Origin: SCTG01 sp964384595 | GTDB lineage: Bacteria > Nitrospirota > Nitrospiria > Nitrospirales > NS-4 | Reading direction: 5' to 3' | Assembly (NCBI GenBank): GCA_964384595.1 | Contig: CAYLLY010000051.1 | Coordinates: 1 to 12,896, forward strand | DNA length: 12,896 bases | In this document: piece after piece, positions 6,724-12,808 of the stretch | Layout: every line of letters begins with the position of its first letter | Position numbering within the stretch: the stretch's first letter is position 1 | The notes under the pieces: model-generated | What the model was told of the DNA's origin: nothing | What the model saw: only the letters and a program-made list of their open reading frames with translations | Database searches by the model: none | Program-made: the position numbers and the translations under genes

Positions 6724-8118
6724 ATGAGCAACCCTCTCGAATCCGAAGTGAAGACCAACCCGCAAGGGGATCCGATAACGTCCGTCGAACCGGAACAGAA
6801 GACCAACCCGCAGGGCGATCCGATCACATCGGCCGCGCCGATCAAAGTCGGGGGCGGCTCGAAGGATCCGCATGAGGGGGCGAAAAAGCAGCGGGTGGTG
6901 AGTCCCGAGTACATGTTCTTCGAGGCGCCGCGTAAGCGGGAGTTCATTACCGGCAGTGAGGCCGCCAAAGAAGCGGTACGGCGCTCCAATGTGGATTTCT
7001 CGGTGGCCTACCCGATCACCCCTCAAAGTGAAACCATGCAGTTGATCGGGGTCCTTTACGGCGAGGGGTATGTCAAGGAATACTATCGCGGAGAAGAGGA
7101 ATACGGCGTCATGTCCGCCATCGCCGGAGGGTCCAGGGCGGGGGTCCGTTGCTTTACGGCGACCGCCGGTCCGGGCACGCTCCGTGGAATTGAGCCGATC
7201 GCGTCTTGGCCCGGCCATCGCTTGCCGGCCGTGGCCATGTTCACCTGCCGAGTGGTCAACGCCCCATTGGCGATCCAGCCCGATAATATCGAGATTGCGT
7301 ACCTCCTGAACTGCGGCATGATCGTGTTCCATGCCGAAAACCAGCAGGACCTGTTCGATTTCATCATGAAGGGGTTCATCATCGGTGAGAAAAACGACGT
7401 CACCCTGCCCGTCGGCGTGGCCTGCGACGGATTTTTCGTGACGCATGCCCGCAACTACGTGGACATGCAAGAAAAGGGCATCAAACTGCCTCCGCGCCAG
7501 GCCTGGAAAGGCGCCGTTCCGGTGCTGGACGCGGAGAATCCGCCGGCCCGCCTGTCTCGCGACGCGCCGGTCCAGAAAAGCAATTTCATGGCGTACAACA
7601 TTCACGCTGTGTGGCAGCAAGAAGTCTGGGCGGGAGTCGAGCGCTCGCGGAGGTACATCGAGCAATTCATGGGCGGGCTGTGCACGGCCGAGAACGTGGA
7701 AGGCGCCGAGGCGGTGATCATCGCCTCCGGCAGCGCCTGCGCCCAGTCTCGTGAGGCGATTCGGCTGTGCAAAGATCAAGGGGTCAACGTCGGCCTGATC
7801 AAGGTCCGGTCGCTCCGTCCGTTCCCGACCAGGGAACTGCGCCGGCTTTGCGGGAAGGCCAAGCTCATTGTGATTCCGGAGTTCAATTACGTCGGCTGGC
7901 TCGCCAAGGACGTGGCGGCGGCGATCTACGGCTACTCCAACGCCAAGATCGTGGCCGGCCCGCACGTGTACGGCGGGATGTCCATGCCGGTCGAGATGAT
8001 CGTGGATGAAGTGGTCGGCGGCCTGACGGGGAAGAAGTCCATCGCTGTGCCCGACTCGGCCATCATGGGGCGCGACGTCAACCAGGCCGAGGTGGCCCAC
8101 TTCATGCAGAACATCTGA
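6724..8118 (+). CDS. porA: 2-oxoacid:ferredoxin oxidoreductase, alpha subunit with repeated N-terminal extension
   Basis: This 464-residue protein is the pyrimidine-binding alpha subunit that pairs with PorB to form the TPP active site. The catalytic domain starts near residue 75 (FITGSEAAKEAVRRS). It continues through AYPITPQSETM (95-105), the GEEEYGVMSAIAGGSRAG segment with the glutamate that activates TPP (123-140), and TATAGPGTLRG (145-154). Domain II begins at about 328 (AEAVIIASGSA) and includes VGLIKVRSLRPFP (356-368). The first ~70 residues are a Pro/Gly/Lys-rich extension with a 16-residue tandem repeat (10-25 and 26-41). GAGGAGG sits 5 nt before the ATG. It is the last gene of the operon and is followed by a strong terminator. 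Its position after the epsilon gene differs from the delta-alpha-beta-gamma-epsilon order of Hydrogenobacter forDABGE. Confidence 0.93.
   Translation: MSNPLESEVKTNPQGDPITSVEPEQKTNPQGDPITSAAPIKVGGGSKDPHEGAKKQRVVSPEYMFFEAPRKREFITGSEAAKEAVRRSNVDFSVAYPITPQSETMQLIGVLYGEGYVKEYYRGEEEYGVMSAIAGGSRAGVRCFTATAGPGTLRGIEPIASWPGHRLPAVAMFTCRVVNAPLAIQPDNIEIAYLLNCGMIVFHAENQQDLFDFIMKGFIIGEKNDVTLPVGVACDGFFVTHARNYVDMQEKGIKLPPRQAWKGAVPVLDAENPPARLSRDAPVQKSNFMAYNIHAVWQQEVWAGVERSRRYIEQFMGGLCTAENVEGAEAVIIASGSACAQSREAIRLCKDQGVNVGLIKVRSLRPFPTRELRRLCGKAKLIVIPEFNYVGWLAKDVAAAIYGYSNAKIVAGPHVYGGMSMPVEMIVDEVVGGLTGKKSIAVPDSAIMGRDVNQAEVAHFMQNI
6751..6846 (+). repeat. Two 48-bp tandem repeats inside porA
   Basis: Codons 10-25 and 26-41 of porA encode two tandem units whose first 11 residues, KTNPQGDPITS, are identical. 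Five of those 11 codons differ between the two units, all silently (for example CAA/CAG, GGG/GGC, ATA/ATC). The last five residues of each unit diverge, keeping only the proline in third place. The duplication is therefore not very recent, and the peptide appears to have been held constant by selection. Confidence 0.85.
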
Positions 8119-8143
8119 CGCCGACCGGATTTTTTGAAGAGGG

Positions 8144-8182
8144 AAGGGGCCGCCCGGGCAACCGGGTGGCCCCTTTGCTTTT
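8144..8182 (+). terminator. Intrinsic terminator of the por operon
   Basis: AAGGGGCCGCCCGG (8144-8157) and CCGGGTGGCCCCTT (8162-8175) form a 14-bp stem with a single G-T wobble and a GCAA tetraloop (GNRA type). A broken T-tract (TTTGCTTTT) follows. It lies 25 nt after the porA stop and separates por from the convergent small gene at 8189. Confidence 0.85.
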
Positions 8183-8188
8183 CGGGCG

Positions 8189-8425
8189 CTACTCTTCGAT
8201 CATCTCTTCGCTGTCGGGCATGCCGCAGGCGATGAACTTGGCGTAGCTGAGAAAGATCGCGCTGCTGTCGCGCATCGCCCGGGCGCCGTGCGTCAGCCGC
8301 TCGAGCTTGACGGGATCGGAGGCTTCAGACCCCCGCAGGGTCACGACCTGCTGCTCCAGGAGCACGTTAAACTCATACATGGCCCGCTCGATGTTCATAT
8401 AGGCTTCTTTGATCGGATCGGTCAT
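8189..8425 (-). CDS. Small helical protein of unknown function (78 aa)
   Basis: I do not recognise this family. The 78 residues are rich in Glu, Met, Ala and Leu and look almost wholly alpha-helical, with a hydrophobic patch SSAIFLSYAKFIACGM at about 54-69 and an acidic tail (DSEEMIEE). There is no signal peptide or convincing membrane span. Gene status is supported by GAGGT 6 nt upstream of the ATG, coding-like composition, and tight packing: the por terminator lies just beyond its 3' end and only 21 bp separate its start from the divergent gene at 8447. A cytoplasmic protein-interaction role is possible but not shown. Confidence 0.6.
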   Translation of the reverse strand: MTDPIKEAYMNIERAMYEFNVLLEQQVVTLRGSEASDPVKLERLTHGARAMRDSSAIFLSYAKFIACGMPDSEEMIEE

Positions 8426-8446
8426 CGGGGTACCTCATAGGTTACA

Positions 8447-9655
8447 ATGACGACTGGTTCGACCTTACACCACTGTAGAAGCGTGGGTCAATTCGAGTCC
8501 ATGACGGCCGATCACACCTTCCCTGTGGAACTGCTGGCGGCTCTTCGGGAGCGCGGGGGGAGCCCTGACCGTGACGCCGCCGAAGGCGTCCGGCGGCTGT
8601 CGGCGCTGTTCACGAGCGGACGAGACGGGCGTCTTGCGGACTACCTCGCCGACCGGTCCCTGCGCCGCGCCTACCTGCTGTACTTTTTCCCGGTCAACTA
8701 CGCCAAGGTGGCCGGCCTCCTTCGGGAGATGCCGGCGCTGCCCGCCCGTCCGCTGCGGATCCTGGATGTGGGCAGCGGGCCGGGGACCGCCGCCCTGGCC
8801 GTCCTTGACCACCTGACGCGGCTCGGTCTGGCCGGCCACCACGGTTCGGAAGTGATCGCGGCGGATCGCAGCCGGCAGGCCCTGCAGGAGGCGGAAACCC
8901 TCTGGGCCTCGATGGCGAAGGAGCCGCGGGACAAGCCGGCGTGCGCGTTTCGGACGGTGTGCGTCGACGCCGAACGAGCCGATGCGCGGGCCCCGTGGAA
9001 AGAGGGGCCCTTCGAGCTCATCATCCTGGCCAACAGCCTGAACGAGATCTTTTGTTCGGCTGCGGACCCCGTCGCCGCCCGGGCGAAGTTTCTTGAGACC
9101 CTCCTCAAGGCGCTGGCGTCCGACGGCACGCTGATGCTCATCGAACCGGCGCTCCGCGAGACGACGCGCGCGCTGCATCATGTCCGGGACCGGCTCGTGG
9201 CCGGGAGGCTGGCGACGGTCTACAGCCCGTGTCTGCATGAGCGGCCCTGCCCGGCGCTCGCGCGCGAAGACGATTGGTGCCATGAGGAGCGGCCCTGGAC
9301 GCCTCCGGCGGTGGTGCGGGACATCGACCGCGCCGCTGGGTTCATCAAGGACGCGCTGAAGTTCTCGTATCTGCTCCTCCGCAGGGACGGTCTGACGATC
9401 GAGGAACGGGGTCCGCAGGTCTATCGGGTCGTGAGCGAGGTGATGGTCATGAAGGGAGACCGCCGGGCCTGGCTGTGCAACGAGACCGGCCGCCCGCTGG
9501 TCGGGCGCCTGGAGAAGGCCCGTTCGGACGCGAACGCCGCGTTCGACCGCTGGCACCGGGGGGCGATCGTTCGGGTCGATCAGATCGAACGGCGCGGCGC
9601 CGTGGGCCGCATCGGCAGCGAAGCCAGTGTGGAGCTCATCCGCCCCGTGGAGTGA
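8447..9655 (+). CDS. Rsm22/METTL17-family SAM-methyltransferase-like protein with putative Fe-S cysteines
   Basis: This protein of about 402 residues belongs to the Rsm22 family of the mitochondrial small-ribosomal-subunit assembly factors Rsm22 and METTL17. The SAM-binding motif I is ILDVGSGPGTA (105-115), the post-I acidic region is VIAADRS (136-142), and LIILANSLNEIF (191-202) occupies the motif IV position. The family signature CLHERPC (262-268), DWCH (276-279), then K305-FSYLLL follows. C262, C268, C278 and C344 parallel the four cysteines that hold a [4Fe-4S] cluster in METTL17. Bacterial members are expected to act on the small ribosomal subunit, but their substrate and even their catalytic activity are uncertain. 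The start is not certain: the ATG at 8447 has a weak AGGT, while ATG 8501 (residue 19) is an alternative and a TACAAT -10-like box overlaps 8447. The stop is 3 bp from that of the convergent gene. Confidence 0.82.
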   Translation: MTTGSTLHHCRSVGQFESMTADHTFPVELLAALRERGGSPDRDAAEGVRRLSALFTSGRDGRLADYLADRSLRRAYLLYFFPVNYAKVAGLLREMPALPARPLRILDVGSGPGTAALAVLDHLTRLGLAGHHGSEVIAADRSRQALQEAETLWASMAKEPRDKPACAFRTVCVDAERADARAPWKEGPFELIILANSLNEIFCSAADPVAARAKFLETLLKALASDGTLMLIEPALRETTRALHHVRDRLVAGRLATVYSPCLHERPCPALAREDDWCHEERPWTPPAVVRDIDRAAGFIKDALKFSYLLLRRDGLTIEERGPQVYRVVSEVMVMKGDRRAWLCNETGRPLVGRLEKARSDANAAFDRWHRGAIVRVDQIERRGAVGRIGSEASVELIRPVE

Positions 9656-9658
9656 GCC

Positions 9659-10012
9659 CTACTCGTAGGCTTCCAGGGAGGATTTTTCGAAGAAGGGATT
9701 CCGGCACGCGTTGCACGTGACGAAATACAGCGCGTTCCGGACCGACGGCTGGACCCAGAAGTCCAGACGGCCGCCTGTTTTTTCACAGGCCGGGCACCGC
9801 ATGCCTTTGAGCCAATAGGACACATCCGGCTGGCTTCGCAGGTAGCCGACCATGTCCATGTGGATCGGCATGCTGTAGCGGCACCCCTTGCAGAACGCCT
9901 TGTATTCGCCGTCCGTGATGCGGGAGTCGCGTGGAATCGTGAAGCCGCTGCTGGTTTTGCAGACCGGGCAGGCCAGGTCGGCCAACCGTTTCTCGGTATT
10001 GTCGAAGTCCAT
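9659..10012 (-). CDS. Double zinc-ribbon protein of unknown function
   Basis: This 117-residue protein has four CxxC knuckles: C15/C18, C41/C44, C73/C76 and C100/C103. The spacing gives two zinc ribbons (15-44 and 73-103), suggesting an internally duplicated fold. The aromatic-rich linker (YLRSQPDVSYWLKGM, about 57-71) joins them. It ends EKSSLEAYE. I recognise no enzymatic motif. Such small ribbon proteins usually bind nucleic acid or protein partners, but that is family-level expectation only. The start is supported by CAGGGGC about 7 nt upstream of ATG 10012 and by a promoter-like pair farther up. It converges on the Rsm22-family gene with 3 bp between stops, leaving no room for a terminator, so the two transcripts probably overlap. 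Confidence 0.75.
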   Translation of the reverse strand: MDFDNTEKRLADLACPVCKTSSGFTIPRDSRITDGEYKAFCKGCRYSMPIHMDMVGYLRSQPDVSYWLKGMRCPACEKTGGRLDFWVQPSVRNALYFVTCNACRNPFFEKSSLEAYE

Positions 10013-10035
10013 CGTTCGTGCCCCTGTGCGCCCTC

Positions 10036-10064
10036 ACTGTAACGGATTGGACGGCCGTCCGCAA
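10036..10064 (-). promoter_or_regulatory. Candidate promoter for the zinc-ribbon gene
   Basis: On the minus strand, TTGCGG (10059-10064) and TACAGT (10036-10041) are separated by 17 bp. Each matches three to four consensus bases. The predicted leader is about 17 nt and includes the CAGGGGC ribosome site. Confidence 0.35.
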
Positions 10065-10090
10065 TCCGCGGCGGTTCTTGCCGGCTGCTC

Positions 10091-10120
10091 TTGTCACGCC
10101 GCCGGGCCCTTGGCTATAAT
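10091..10120 (+). promoter_or_regulatory. Near-consensus promoter giving a leaderless mRNA
   Basis: TTGTCA (10091-10096, five of six) and a perfect TATAAT (10115-10120) are 18 bp apart. Transcription would start near 10127, at or within a few bases of the phosphatase ATG at 10130. That leaves no space for a Shine-Dalgarno, and none is seen. Confidence 0.7.
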
Positions 10121-10129
10121 CTTCTCCCC

Positions 10130-10552
10130 ATGCATCTGATCAACGAATTCCTGGCCGTCGGCAATGCCGAAGACGCGGTCAAGCCCGCCCGGCTCATCAC
10201 GGTCGTCCTCAACGTCGCGGCTGAAAATCAGATCGCGCCGCCGGACGGACGGGCATATGCCTGGATACCGTTCAAGGAGTTCGCGGAGGCCGATCCCGTC
10301 CATCTGGATGAGGCGGTGGAGTGGCTGGAGCAGCATCAGAACGGTAACCGGCTGATGGTCTGCTGCCGGGCGGGGATGGGGCGCTCCGTGTCGGTCGTGA
10401 TCGCCTACCTCTGCCTGGCCAAAGCCATGCTCTATGAAGAGGCCGTCAAGCTGGTTTCCGCGCGCCGTCCCGGCGCGACGCCGCTGCCCAATCTGGAAGC
10501 CACGATCCAATTCGTCCGCATGCTTCGGGAAAAGCGCGACGGCGCGACGTGA
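10130..10552 (+). CDS. Dual-specificity protein phosphatase-like protein with CC in place of HC at the active site
   Basis: This 140-residue protein has the cysteine-phosphatase P-loop Cx5R as CRAGMGRS (79-86): C79 is the nucleophile, R85 binds phosphate, and S86 follows. The preceding LMV strand and the VIAYLCLAKAM helix after the loop are typical of dual-specificity phosphatases. The His that normally precedes the nucleophile is replaced by C78. The general-acid loop would be WIPFKEFAEADP (45-56), with E50 or D55 as candidates. ATG 10130 is chosen because the longer frame from 10091 would start inside the promoter. No Shine-Dalgarno is present, consistent with leaderless translation. It ends one base before mutM, so the two are cotranscribed. 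The substrate (protein, nucleotide or lipid phosphate) is unknown. Confidence 0.82.
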   Translation: MHLINEFLAVGNAEDAVKPARLITVVLNVAAENQIAPPDGRAYAWIPFKEFAEADPVHLDEAVEWLEQHQNGNRLMVCCRAGMGRSVSVVIAYLCLAKAMLYEEAVKLVSARRPGATPLPNLEATIQFVRMLREKRDGAT

Positions 10553-10553
10553 C

Positions 10554-11378
10554 ATGCCCGAATTGCCCGAGGCAGAGACGGTCGCGCGCCGGCTGCGGGC
10601 GCGCCTCGTCGGCGCCGTCATCACGGATTGCCTGGTCGGGCGGGACGACATCGTCCGCGAAGGGCTGTCCACGCTTGCCTGGTACCGGGGCGCGCGTCTG
10701 GCGTCGGCCGGCCGTCTCGGAAAGAGCGTGCTCCTCGAATGTGAGAAGGCGGGCGACCGGCGCTTTATTGTTTTTGAACTGGGCATGACGGGGCTGCTGT
10801 TCTTCACGCTGCTGGATCCGTCCTACCGCAAGCACACGCACCTGACACTCTCGTTCGCCGGCTCGATTCCGACCCTCTATTACTGGAATCCGAGACGGTT
10901 CGGGCGGGTGTATCTGCTGGATCGGTCCGGGCTCGAACGGTTCACGGCCCGGCGCTTCGGGTGCGATCCGCTGACCGTGCGCTGGGCGGAGTTTCGCGTG
11001 CTCGTGGGAAGGCGGCGCGGGCGCCTGAAGGCCCTGCTCATGCACCAGCAGGTGATCGCCGGGATCGGCAACATCTACGCCAATGAGATCCTGTACCGTG
11101 CCCGCCTGCACCCCTACCGGACGGCGAGCCGGCTCCGGGCTCCGGCGGTCCGGCGACTGTACGACAGCATGCGTGACGTGCTCCGGGAGGCGATTACGGC
11201 GGGCGGCTCCAGCGTGCGGGATTTTCTGGCACCCGACGGGACGAAAGGGGAGTACCGGAAGCGGCACCGAGTGTACGACAAGGCCGGGCTGCCGTGCCCC
11301 TCCGGCTGCGGCCGGACGATCCGCAGATTGAAAGGGGAGCGCAGCTCCTTCTATTGCCCCTCCTGCCAGCGAAAATGA
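10554..11378 (+). CDS. mutM: Formamidopyrimidine-DNA glycosylase (Fpg/MutM)
   Basis: This 274-residue DNA repair enzyme removes 8-oxoguanine and formamidopyrimidines and nicks the abasic site (beta,delta-elimination). The N-terminus MPELPEAETV gives P2 (catalytic N-terminal proline after Met removal) and E3. Other family residues are K57 (GRLGKS), LGMTG (76-80), NPRRFG (112-117), and the helix-two-turn-helix GIGNIYANEILYRA (170-183). A C-terminal zinc finger has C248, C252, C268, C271 and R263. MPELPE rather than MPEGPE favours MutM over Nei. Two oddities are that the first zinc knuckle is CxxxC rather than CxxC, and that Glu replaces the His before LGMTG. The start directly follows the phosphatase stop by one base with no clear ribosome site, suggesting coupled translation. 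Confidence 0.95.
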   Translation: MPELPEAETVARRLRARLVGAVITDCLVGRDDIVREGLSTLAWYRGARLASAGRLGKSVLLECEKAGDRRFIVFELGMTGLLFFTLLDPSYRKHTHLTLSFAGSIPTLYYWNPRRFGRVYLLDRSGLERFTARRFGCDPLTVRWAEFRVLVGRRRGRLKALLMHQQVIAGIGNIYANEILYRARLHPYRTASRLRAPAVRRLYDSMRDVLREAITAGGSSVRDFLAPDGTKGEYRKRHRVYDKAGLPCPSGCGRTIRRLKGERSSFYCPSCQRK

Positions 11379-11393
11379 GCCCATATTTTCTCC

Positions 11394-11423
11394 TTGACTG
11401 TGCCGGCTGATCTTCCATACACT
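11394..11423 (+). promoter_or_regulatory. Candidate distal acl promoter
   Basis: TTGACT (11394-11399) and TACACT (11418-11423) are spaced by 18 bp, starting 15 bp after the mutM stop. It would produce a leader of about 165 nt that passes through the shared repeat element. A 5-bp CCGGC/GCCGG inverted repeat flanks the -10 region. Confidence 0.4.
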
Positions 11424-11477
11424 CGGCCGGTATCCGTTTATATATCAGCCACTTATGAGCCTCGAACAAGGAGAGAG

Positions 11478-11511
11478 GGTTAGGCCTTTTGGTGGGCTGC
11501 GGTAGGCCCTT
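11478..11511 (+). promoter_or_regulatory. Tandem TAGGCC direct repeats upstream of aclB, shared with por
   Basis: TAGGCCTT (11481-11488) and TAGGCCCTT (11503-11511) are direct repeats with a 22-bp period. The block GGTTAGGCCTT (11478-11488), then 12 bp, then GGTAGG (11501-11506) matches the por upstream block (3589-3618) except for one base of spacer length. It lies 7 bp before the -35 box of the proximal acl promoter. A role as the binding site of a common regulator is inferred. Confidence 0.5.
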
Positions 11512-11518
11512 TGACTGA

Positions 11519-11547
11519 TTGAGTTGGGCCGCCGACTTCGGTACACT
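11519..11547 (+). promoter_or_regulatory. Candidate proximal acl promoter
   Basis: TTGAGT (11519-11524) and TACACT (11542-11547) are spaced by 17 bp, with a predicted start near 11554 and a leader of about 40 nt before aclB. The -35 context TTGAGTTG and the spacer length are the same as in por P1. Confidence 0.5.
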
Positions 11548-11593
11548 ACGCGCTCTCTCGGATCAACGGACTTACCCCTTGGAGAACTAAGTA

Positions 11594-12796
11594 ATGGCGA
11601 AGGTGCTTGAAGGTCCCGGGATGGGGCTGATGAAGAAATGGGGCATTCTCGTTCCCAACTACGCCGTGGTCACGTCGGTCGATGAGCTGAAGAAACTCGG
11701 CGACGCAAACGAGTGGCTGAAGACGTCCAAGCTGGTCGTCAAGGCCCACGAGGCGCTCGGCTCGCGGTTCAAGCTCGGCCTGGTGAAGGTCGATCTGGAC
11801 CTGAAAGGGGCCCAGGCGGCCGCCAAGGAGATGCTGGGCCGCCAGGTCGGCAGCATCACCGTGTCCCAGGTGATCGTGTCGGAGATGGTCCCGCACAAGG
11901 AGGAGTACTACGCGGCGGTCAAATCCACCCGGGACGGCGCCGAGGTGCTGGTGGCCAATTGCGGCGGCATCGAAGTCGAATCGAATTGGGACCGCGTCAA
12001 AAAGCTGGGCCTCGAGGTCGGCGACACGCCCTCGCAGGGGGCGCTGGAGAAACTCACGAAGGAAGCCGGATTTTCGGGCGAAACCGCCAAGAAGATGGCC
12101 ACGTTCGCCGGCAAGCTGTTCACGTGCTTTGACAGCGAAGACGCGCAGTACCTGGAAGTGAACCCGGTCGTGGCCCGGCAGGGCGACGGCGAGTTAATCG
12201 CGCTGGATGCCGTGACGCTGCTGGACGGCGACGCCAAGTTCCGGCATTCCGACTGGAACTTCCCGTTCGCGGCGGAGTTCGGGCGGGCGTACACGAAGCA
12301 TGAGATGGACGTGATGGCGGTCGATTCCAAGATCAAGGGATCGGTGAAGTTCATCGAGATTCCCGGCGGCGACACCGCGATGCTCCCGGCCGGCGGCGGC
12401 GCGAGCGTCTATTACTCGGACGCCGTGGTCGCCCGGGGCGGCAAGCTCGCGAACTACGCCGAATACTCCGGCGATCCGCCCGATTGGGCCGTGGAAGTGC
12501 TGACCGAGAAGGTCTGCTCGCTCTCCGGGATCAAGAACGTCATCGTCGGGGGCGCCATCGCCAACTTCACCGACGTCAAGAAGACCTTCGGCGGCATCAT
12601 CGCGGGCTTCCGCAAGGCCCAGGCCGACGGCAAGCTCAAGGGCGTCAAGATCTGGGTGCGCCGCGGCGGGCCCCGCGAGAAAGAAGGCCTCGAAGCGATG
12701 AAGGCTTTGCGCGAGGAAGGGTTCGACATCCACGTCTACGACCGCCACACGCCGCTTACCGACATCGTCGACATGGCGCTCGGGAAGAGCAGGTGA
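11594..12796 (+). CDS. aclB: ATP-citrate lyase small (beta) subunit
   Basis: This 400-residue protein matches the length and layout of AclB from Chlorobium and Nitrospira (about 400 residues), equivalent to the N-terminal part of animal ACLY. The ATP-grasp region covers about 1-215, with KLVVKAHE (46-53), the EMVPHKEEYY strand (97-106), and LEVNPVV (187-193) for metal-nucleotide binding. The second half is the citrate-binding, succinyl-CoA-synthetase-like domain: GSVKFIEIPGGDTAMLPAGG (249-268), YAEYSGDPP (288-296), and VIVGGAIANFTDV (316-328). With AclA it performs citrate + ATP + CoA to acetyl-CoA + oxaloacetate + ADP + Pi, the diagnostic step of the reductive TCA cycle. GGAG lies 9 nt before the ATG. 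AclA follows after 12 nt, the usual aclB-aclA order. Confidence 0.95.
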   Translation: MAKVLEGPGMGLMKKWGILVPNYAVVTSVDELKKLGDANEWLKTSKLVVKAHEALGSRFKLGLVKVDLDLKGAQAAAKEMLGRQVGSITVSQVIVSEMVPHKEEYYAAVKSTRDGAEVLVANCGGIEVESNWDRVKKLGLEVGDTPSQGALEKLTKEAGFSGETAKKMATFAGKLFTCFDSEDAQYLEVNPVVARQGDGELIALDAVTLLDGDAKFRHSDWNFPFAAEFGRAYTKHEMDVMAVDSKIKGSVKFIEIPGGDTAMLPAGGGASVYYSDAVVARGGKLANYAEYSGDPPDWAVEVLTEKVCSLSGIKNVIVGGAIANFTDVKKTFGGIIAGFRKAQADGKLKGVKIWVRRGGPREKEGLEAMKALREEGFDIHVYDRHTPLTDIVDMALGKSR

Positions 12797-12808
12797 ACTG
12801 GGGGTGCC

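Noticed and set aside
6649..8100. A 483-codon minus-strand frame across porA
   Set aside because: It is antisense to porA, His/Asp/Arg-rich and not recognisable as a protein family.
10091..10129. A TTG start at 10091 for the phosphatase
   Set aside because: The codons lie on the -35 and -10 boxes and the extra residues resemble no family N-terminus.
10434..10553. A 40-residue N-terminal extension of MutM
   Set aside because: It would overlap the phosphatase gene, and Fpg needs the proline right after the initiator Met, so ATG 10554 is the functional start.
11455..11505. A 16-codon leader-peptide-like frame in the acl leader (ATG 11455 to TAG 11505)
   Set aside because: There is no ribosome binding site, no regulatory codon run and no attenuator hairpin, and it overlaps the TAGGCC repeats.
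11511..11547. TTGACT at 11511 paired with TACACT at 11542 as a promoter
   Set aside because: The spacer is 25 bp, too long for sigma70; TTGAGT at 11519 gives 17 bp.
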